A stretch of 64,000 nt of DNA from Plasmopara viticola (Eukaryota; Oomycota; Peronosporomycetes; Peronosporales; Peronosporaceae): positions 186,001-250,000 of the forward strand of contig MBPM02000061.1 in the NCBI GenBank assembly GCA_001695595.3, given 5' to 3'. The translations under genes were made by a program, and so were the position numbers. The stretch's first letter is position 1; each line of letters begins with the position of its first letter. The notes under the pieces are model-generated. The model was given only the letters and a program-made list of their open reading frames with translations, was not told the DNA's origin and searched no databases. Below are positions 57,013 to 64,000 of the stretch, piece after piece.

Positions 57013-60006
57013 TCCCACGACGAGGATTTGATCGTGCTCTTTCGTCGAAATAGCAAAGAAATCACGTCCGAGCCAGCACCTTGGACCATCGAGCACTGTG
57101 CCGTGTGGAACCAGCACGTGCGCTTTCAGACGTCGCTGCTCCGACAAAAAACGCCTCAGGCGCTTGGCGTTTCGACGGGAACGAATGAATATCGGAAAAA
57201 AGAGTACGAAATTGTGCTGGTGGCGGTATGTAGTGTCGATTGATCCAACGCCAGCCTCTGTCGACGCAATCGCGCGGGGCTTGGGATTCTCCACGCGTTT
57301 TGAACTTGACTCTGACTTGCTTTCTCTGAATGTGGTCGTGTCTTTTAGCTCCCAAGTCATTCGGCTGTCGCCCTTTTCTCAATCGACTTTGCAACGCTCG
57401 TTCAGCCCAATGCCAGTGCGTTAGACCGTCAGAAATCCTTTCGCATCGCCCCTCTTAGGTGTCGAGACTTGGCGGCTACGCTCGAATTCGACGTGACGTG
57501 GGAACTGCCGACTAGGGCCGCAACGAACTCAATGTCCTCGAAAGCTCAGTCTTCTTTGCTTGGGTTCACTGGGTTACTGCCGTCGTCTCCATTATCAAGC
57601 AATAAAGCGCAAAATACCAAGGCGCAGACGCTCAAGACGCAAACCTCGTTGGTTCGAGACCACTCGGGGTCTCGACGTACGACAAATGACACATTATCGC
57701 GACGTACGACGACAAGTCTGAGCTCGGCTGGTAGCGAACATGATTTGCTTGAGGAGCTGACGTCTTCTAGCTGCAGCAGTTGTCGGTCAGCCAAGCGTAG
57801 GCTTGATCGCAAAGACGTCCAGGTGCTGCAACTTGAGACGTTTTTAAAAGAATCCCAGAAACGGATCGATACCTTGTGTACTGAGAACGACGAGTTGATT
57901 GTGCGCGAACGAGCCGAGACGCGGCATGCGGCACAGCAGCGTGTACTGACGCTGCGTCTTCTTCAGGAGCTTGAAGCCGCCGTGCAAGTGTGCATTAACC
58001 AGATGCAGGTACAGGACACGACGCTGCTTCCGCAAATGGAACTGGTTGAACGCGTCAAGAAGCTGCATGAAGAAGCTGACCCGCTCTTTGAGAAGGCGGA
58101 TGACTCGCATTCGTCTGAAGCATCTCCCGGATTGACATTTGATTTTCAGACCGAGACAGAGGCGGCGTTGCAGCGAAACCAGCAACTGCAACAACAACTA
58201 GAGGTTCTCAGTCGCTCGATAGATTACCCCATCGAACGGGTGGACAACCCCACTCGACTCCATCGTGTGGCCACGGATGCGTCGGGAACTACCATGTCAT
58301 CGGCTCGTAGTGAAAGCTTTACGGCCGAATGTGAAGCTCGACCAGTAGCACGCACAATGACTCAACAAATTAACAATCTTGAGCGTGAGAATTTCAAGCT
58401 ACGAGCTGAGCTCGAAGATGCATTGGCGAATGCTGCACGGTCATTCAAAAAGCAGTCGGTCGGCTACTCTACGAGTTTCTCGACAGGTCTATCGCTCACA
58501 GCTGAAATCTCCGAGACGGCGAGCTCGTCAAGCCGTGATGACATGGATGAACCTGAAATTGAAGACGCCATGCTGCTCTCTCGTATTCGGGAGCAACACG
58601 AGCTGGAAGCTGAACGGTCAGCAGCTCTCCAATCGGAATTGGACGAGGCCAAAGACGAGATTAAACATTTAAAGGATCAGCTCGATGCAGCTCAGTGTGA
58701 ACGATTATCGCAAGAGGACAAGGAGCCGTCGCAAGCTCCTGGCTTCTTGGACAAGATCTATGCAGACGTCGGCAAGGCCAAGCTAATGCTTGAGGACCGA
58801 GTGAAACAGTTAGACGAAATGCTGGCGAGTGCGACAGGTGAGAATGGTCGACTTCGGAACCAGATTGAAGAGTTGCAGAGCCAACAAAGGAGCAATGGCG
58901 ATGGCCTTACCACGACAGAAAAGGATGTACACGTTGCTGAGATTGAGCGACGATTGAAAGAACAAGAAAATGACGTCCTGGTCAAGGAAGAGGAACTTGA
59001 GAGATGCAAGCAACAGCTTGAGGATGCTGCGACTCGAGCTCGAGCGAGTGAGACCGCTCGGTTGATGCTTGAGAAGGAACTTGAAGCCGTGCGTCTATCA
59101 CTTCAAGCAGTGCAAGAATCAAATGTGGGTGCTTCGGCGTCCGCTAGTGCTGTACCCGCAACGGCACTGTCTCCCTCTCGTGTGTCCCACCACTCGGCTG
59201 CTAGTGATACTCCTACTCACAACGAGGAGCTCGCTGAGGTTCAGAAACAGCTCAAGCTGTCAAAACAAGAGGTGATGCAGCTTCGGTTTCGAAGCAATCA
59301 ATTTGAGAGCGTCAATGAGCGTCTAGAGGAGGCTTTAAAGGAAAAACGGACTCTGGAAGTCAAGCTGACAGCGTTGGAAGGACAACTTTTTGAGCAACGG
59401 GGCCGTACACTCACTGCTGACAGTCGCGGCTTTAGCGCGTCTACAATGGACGCTAAGAGCACAGCATTGTTGACTGAGATGCAGCGCGAATTGGACCAAA
59501 AGGCGGCACAGCTTATGATAGCAGAGAACAAAGTAGAACACTTGAGTAATCAGCTGATCGGCGTGGAGACGAACAGTTTTGGTACGATTGAAGAGGTGGC
59601 AAGTAAGGTCAAAGAGTTTGAGGATGAAATTGCTCGACTGTGTCAACGCAATGATGATCAGTCCAAAAAACTCCAGATGTTTGGAGACCGCGTGCTTGTC
59701 GCTGTGCGAGAACGCGACGAATTGGAGGAGATTGTGCAGCAGATGGTGACGGAAATGGCACTCTTAGGCAAGGACGTGCAGTTTGCCACGAAAGCTACTC
59801 ATCATCGCACGACGAGCATGGAGGAAAAAGCACAAGGGTCTCCACCACGTCGAGCATCGACGCCACCAGGGCAGACGGGCAAGATTACTGACCGATACGC
59901 GAACGCCGTAGCAAGCAGCTCAAGTGTATCTCCTCCACCAAATACTTCACCGCCTAGTGTGACTAACAACAAGGTTGCGCAGCTAATGAAGAAATTTTCT
60001 CCTTAG
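57013..60006 (+). CDS. NT-C2 domain and coiled-coil protein (5' end incomplete)
   Basis: Two exons are readable: 57013-57225 and 57349-60006, joined by a 123-nt intron (GTATGT...TTTTAG) at a codon boundary. The first gives DEDLIVLFRR, VWNQHVRFQTSLLR and EYRKKEYEIVLVA; the second starts with ALFSIDFATLVQP and LRCRDLAATLEFDVTWEL. This order of strands fits the N-terminal C2 (EEIG1/EHBP1-type, NT-C2) domain that binds membranes or cytoskeletal adaptors. The remainder (about 57840-59780) is heptad-rich coiled coil, then a Ser/Pro tail ending VAQLMKKFSP. The first in-frame ATG in the large exon is 57532, but the open frame and domain extend upstream, so at least one more 5' exon is missing. Confidence 0.75.
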
Positions 60007-60594
60007 AGAACGAATTGATGCCAATACGGACGTGCCAACTGGACTGGTTGGTCAGTGTCAACGACATGCTTCTCGTTTTCTGCCTTCTATGCTTGATTGT
60101 CCGATCTGAGAGGATACGAAAAAATGTAGGCGCACTTACACACCGTACACTTCTTTTCAATTGGAGGTGACAATTCTCTCGGACATATACATGTCACTAT
60201 AAAAGTATACATAGTATATTGAGTGAATTGTGTGACCCATTAAGACTAACATTCTCAAGTCATCGCCCGTTACGCCATACACTTACATCAATCCCAAAAT
60301 ACATTGCATAAATACTTGGTTTCAGTCCCAATACTCGTTTGTTGTACTAAATAGCACAACGAATCAGTATTGGGGTACTATATAGTACATCATCGCTCTC
60401 TCTGAGGGTGTCTAGGGGTACACCCGATGCTCTTATATGCGAAAGAAGGGCGGACGACGAGCGGACAAGACGAATATTCTTAAATTTGTTGCATGCAATC
60501 AAACATTTCTGGGACAAGATAGACCACAAAGAAACTCGAGCGTTGCTTTCTTTGGGGACGGGGAAGCATACTTTGCCCCGTCAGCTGCTTAATC
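60007..60594. other. intergenic
   Basis: No gene. The sequence AATACTCG...CAGTATTGGGGTACTATATAG near 60330-60390 is locally palindromic. Confidence 0.4.
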
Positions 60595-61350
60595 ATGGCG
60601 GTCGAGCGGATAAATGGCATCATCAGGAAGCTTGATTGGGAGGAAGTCGAAGCTACTTTGCTTTCTGATGAGCGCGATGACGCGGATCCTGGTTTTGACG
60701 TTTGCAATGCCTCATTAGTCGACTGGGAGCGATATGTCAAGTCGGAGAATCAAGCACTGGTGTCGAGGGCGATGGCATTTGAAAATGGTAAAATCTACAT
60801 TGTCGAACTTCCATCTGGTATTCATGGTGGCTACTGCGGCTTGCTGAACACGGCCGTTTTGAGGGCGACGGGTACGTACGATGATCACTTAATGTCGCGT
60901 GCATCAAGCTACGTAGAAAGCCTCCAAAAACTCGAGCCCGATTGCAGTTTTGGTCCTGTCCCTGGAATTGGTGCCATTCGCCCCGGTGGAATGACGTGGA
61001 ACGAATACCACACATTGAAGGTGGAAGTGGGCGTCTCACGGAGATGGCCGTATTTGAACCGGAAAGCGGATCAATGGAGGCAATACCCCGGCGTCGAATA
61101 CGCTCTCTGCATTCGTCTATCACCGGCGCTGCGGGTTCGTCAGTACGTGCTCTACACGGTGGATAATCCAGCAAACCCGCTTTCGCCTATGGATCCAGTT
61201 CCTATCGTCAATCCGACAGATGTGACTTTCAATTCGCGCCGTCTGTTGGGCCTCGTCGGGCAAGCTCCTATTCCCCAAGGCTTCACTCAGCCCGATATGG
61301 TGATCAACTTGTTTCCGCTCGTTGAAAGGCTGAGTCAGACAAGCCAGTGA
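60595..61350 (+). CDS. PD-(D/E)XK (Uma2-like) nuclease-fold protein
   Basis: 251 residues, single exon. The core reads EPDCSFGP (D116), then LKVEVGVSRR (E144), LNRKADQW (K157) and VEYALCIRL. The spacing P-D...E-V-[EG]...S...L..K...W...GV is that of the Uma2/restriction-endonuclease-like fold (DUF820 type) found in bacteria and, as divergent copies, in fungi and oomycetes. No signal peptide or membrane span is seen. The biological role is unknown; it might be a cellular nuclease or a domesticated element protein. The start is the first ATG in frame, shortly after a stop. Confidence 0.6.
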   Translation: MAVERINGIIRKLDWEEVEATLLSDERDDADPGFDVCNASLVDWERYVKSENQALVSRAMAFENGKIYIVELPSGIHGGYCGLLNTAVLRATGTYDDHLMSRASSYVESLQKLEPDCSFGPVPGIGAIRPGGMTWNEYHTLKVEVGVSRRWPYLNRKADQWRQYPGVEYALCIRLSPALRVRQYVLYTVDNPANPLSPMDPVPIVNPTDVTFNSRRLLGLVGQAPIPQGFTQPDMVINLFPLVERLSQTSQ

Positions 61351-62108
61351 AGTCGTGGTTGATTTTCGATTAAGAGTCGTCAGCGATTAGAACTTGATGC
61401 CCAGCAACATACTACTCCTGTGTAGTGACCTAACGGATTAAAGAAACCTTAAACTACGAACCATTTACTTTTGAATAAAGGATCAGTATCAGTATTTACC
61501 GACAATAGCCGGTATTCACAAGAAATGATCAAGAGATACTGTAGGCATTAAATATCGAATGAGTCAACATGAGTCACCATGAGTCGTTACCTTCCGCTCA
61601 ATGACAGCTAACTACAGTAACTCTAGATATAAGAGTCAGCATGAGTCACCGAGCCACTACTTTTTGCAACTTCCTCCCACTTCTTTCTACTCACTACAAT
61701 ATCATGTATGTCTCTATCATACAATACCTTCTTATAAGTATAAAATATTGAATATTGATAAAAAGTGAAGACTCAGGTGACCCAGGAAAATAGAGATTCT
61801 TCTGCAATGACTTGTGATTAAATTGACATCAAAATGAGATACGCTAATGAGTCATTACCAGTGGTGACTCAGTGGTGACTCAGTGGTGACTCAGTGGTGA
61901 CTCACTCAAAATCGACATCGACAGATACACTCGAACGATACTCCGCTATTGTGACGGGTTCATAAAATCTAGTAGTGCTACATCATAATAAAAGATGACT
62001 CGCTATTGTGCAAAGAGCGGGGATTTTCCGAGTATGACATCATAAAAAAATATGATCGATCTTGAGCGAAGATATAGAATATAAAAAACATAAATTTAGT
62101 AATCTAAC
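61351..62108. repeat. AT-rich region with clustered GAGTCA/TGACTCA motifs
   Basis: At least ten GAGTCA, TGACTC or close variants occur between about 61559 and 61905, including four head-to-tail copies of GTGGTGACTCA at 61861-61904. TGACTCA is the classical bZIP (AP-1/Gcn4-type) site. Whether this is a regulatory array, a satellite or part of the viral insertion is unresolved. No gene. Confidence 0.65.
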
Positions 62109-62760
62109 GTGTGTAATTTCATCAAGAGCAACGGAGAGCAGAGTAAGCTTGCTCGCAACAAGGAACGATCCAATTATTATGGATCAGAAATTATTGTCGC
62201 GGGGAGTAATATAAATGAAGAGGTCCCCCCACGAGTCAGAACCCCAGTCGTCGCTGAGGTTGTTTATACACCAGCGCCATCGGTGATCGAGCCCGTCGAG
62301 GCCTCGAATATCGAAGTAAGCAAAGTTCCACAATTGGATGAGTCGATTGTCGCACTGGCGGTCAATATAATTCAAAATTGAAGATATATATAATATGGAC
62401 GACGAAGATGAAATTATTCCAACGACGACAAAGATAGCTTCGCCACTACGCGGATCTGAGCCAATTCGAGCGGTGAAGAGGGTTGATGAGATTCGTGGTG
62501 ACTCCTGGATGTATGAATCATTGGCAACTCTTGCAATGATGATAACAGTATTGTACGGGACGAACCTAGTAATGAACACCTAGACGAGTCATGCTTGGAA
62601 GAATTTGAACGCGCGAGACAGGCAGAAGAGTATGTGGAAAACGCGGATGCATCTCAGAAAGATGTTTCTCCACCATCAATTGAGATTGTTAATCCGACTA
62701 AGCCGAAAGCCACGACTAAGATTGATAAATATTCCAGAGAAATCACCAGCGAAGATTAAA
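62109..62760 (+). other. short broken frames, possible viral remnant
   Basis: Frames 62109-62381 (SKLARNKERSNYYGSE) and 62395-62583 (MDDEDEIIPTTTKIASP), then a further acidic stretch to about 62757 (EEFERARQAEEYVENADAS), are low-complexity and split by stops. They sit between the motif array and the helicase remnant, with the same base composition. No domain is recognised. Confidence 0.3.
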
Positions 62761-62764
62761 TCAA

Positions 62765-62844
62765 GGAGACCATATTAAAGAAGATTGTCAATGAGATGAT
62801 GCTTTTGGATCATCTCTTTGACAATCTTCTCTAATATGGTCTCC
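62765..62844. repeat. 80-nt near-perfect inverted repeat
   Basis: Two 38-nt arms (GGAGACCATATTAAAGAAG... and its complement ...CTAATATGGTCTCC) with three mismatches and a TTTT loop. It lies immediately before the helicase remnant. Confidence 0.8.
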
Positions 62845-62854
62845 GCTGCGCAAT

Positions 62855-64000
62855 GTCACCATTGTTGTATCCAAACTTGCACTGCTGATCCGACAAACCT
62901 TTGTGCGAACGGATAACAACGGCTTGCCAATGTGGTATGGAAAGAATAATACAAAGCTTCGTTTCGGGGAGGTAAAAGTGGATGCAATTGAGTTCAGTCC
63001 AGTTTGATATGTTTTTTTTCACCTACAAAATGGCCATTTCTACAAATACAATCCGAAGTTCAAGCCAGTAGTTGCCCATCTCAAAATGAGTACGCAGTCA
63101 CGCATCTGGTGGATCATAAATCGGCCGATGTTCATCCATATGGTCCATTTGACGCACACAAGAACGACCTTCGAGTATACAATCTATTGAGTGGGTTTCC
63201 TCATGTGCATGATCCTGAGTACGAAATCAATCATAAGCGAGTTGATGTGTGGCTCGATCATATCAGATAGATGCTATCTGATAGTAATGATGTTGTGTAT
63301 CAGTTCTTTGTTAAGTTCTTCGCTCGTCTGATCCAAAAGCCACATGTGAAGACGAAGATGGTTCCTCTCATTAGAGGAACACAGGGATGTGGTAAGAACT
63401 CTGCATTTGATATCTTTTATCGTTCTGTGATTGGCCCTCAAAGTAATCTCGTGTGTCCATCGATGGAGCGTATCACTGCTCGATTCAACAGTATCCGACA
63501 GAGCAAGCTATCAATTGTACTAGATGAAGCTTTTGATTCCAACAATCGCTCATTGAACAATCAAATGAAGAGTTACATCACTGACGATCGCACGCAGATT
63601 GAAGGCAAGGGTCTCGAAACTATCGAAATCAATGACTGCGAAAATTATGTGATTTTGACAAACAATGCCTTTGGATCAATCATCGAAGCCGATGATCGTC
63701 GATATATGTGTCTCGTTGCCAGTGAAAGCCGTGTCAGTGGTGAAAAAAATTTTGATCACTATTTCCGATACTCAAGCTTATCTCGATGCGGGTCGTGACA
63801 TCTTTAATTACCTAGCGCAAGTTGATTTGACAGAATTCAAGCCACAAGCGATCCCTCTTACGAAGTATAAGAAGGAACTCAAGACAAAGCAGACCAACAA
63901 CGTTGTGAAGTGGCTCATTAATAAACTAAGCGATGGAGTAGACGACGAGATCAAAGAAGCATCGACGTCTGAGTGGTATGGTAAATCCTGCAGACGGGCT
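62855..64000 (+). pseudogene. virus-type D5/SF3 helicase (DUF5906-like), broken, cut by window edge
   Basis: Readable order: LRFGEVKVDAIEFSP; YNLLSGFPHVHD; then FFARLIQKPHVKTK, Walker A GTQGCGKN (about 63376-63399), Walker B LSIVLDEAFD (about 63508-63537), sensor VILTNNAFG and D-D-R-R at about 63691-63702. After a shift at an A7 run (about 63746) the tail reads DIFNYLAQVDLTEF and IPLTKYKKEL, typical of the region after the ATPase in viral primase-helicases. A TAG at 63268 and at least two shifts break it. Such proteins unwind DNA at replication forks of nucleocytoplasmic viruses, virophages and phages. It is inferred to be an endogenous viral element; the virus group is not determined. Confidence 0.75.

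Noticed and set aside
56929..57360. 143-codon minus-strand frame
   Set aside because: It lies opposite the NT-C2 exon; the plus strand joins in frame across a GT-AG intron into the large coiled-coil frame, which is the better explanation.
61861..61904. Possible CRISPR array
   Set aside because: Units are contiguous 11-mers with no spacers, and the context is eukaryotic.

Overview
The window looks like a stretch of a filamentous oomycete genome, most likely a downy mildew or Phytophthora relative (Peronosporaceae). The reasons are a multi-copy family of secreted proteins with a signal peptide, a degenerate RXLR position, an EER/GER motif and tandem LWY helical modules; short GT-AG introns; oomycete-style Initiator-like promoters; Ty1/copia and Ty3/gypsy remnants; and long gene-poor, AT-rich spacers. 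The species cannot be fixed from sequence alone.

Layout. (1) 0.9-44.5 kb is an effector cluster. It holds eleven copies of one LWY family, called A-K here: intact A (minus strand, 0.9-2.3 kb), D, E, F, I and J; B, intact except for a stop seven residues early; and broken copies C, G, H and K. C-D-E-F form a head-to-tail array with a period of about 2.32 kb. F and I share a second, larger duplicated block that includes their 3' flanks. (2) Between and inside these genes lie mobile elements: a 5' gypsy fragment joined to effector G, a nested copia element (23.8-28.2 kb) inside a 0.7-kb repeat that is inverted relative to its other copy, a second copia element (29.8-34.1 kb) inside effector H, and a SINE-like insertion (about 20.0-20.3 kb). 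(3) 44.5-52.3 kb is gene-poor. (4) 52.3-61.4 kb holds three ordinary-looking, more GC-rich genes: a six-exon LRR receptor with a predicted pseudokinase, an NT-C2 plus coiled-coil protein, and a protein with a PD-(D/E)XK (Uma2-like) signature. (5) 61.5-64 kb has an array of GAGTCA motifs followed by a decayed virus-type D5/SF3 helicase (DUF5906-like), probably an endogenous DNA-virus or virophage remnant, which runs off the window edge.

The most distinctive signal is at the 3' ends of the effector genes. Ten of the eleven copies, including the most diverged, carry a 63-117-nt candidate intron at or just after the stop codon, followed by a conserved block. In B, D, E, G and H the stop codon overlaps the 5' splice site, so splicing would replace the stop with a short alternative tail. 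The block itself diverges with a codon-like, mostly synonymous pattern in another frame. Together with mosaic copies, insertions and pseudogenes, the cluster reads as a rapidly rearranging pathogen-effector locus.
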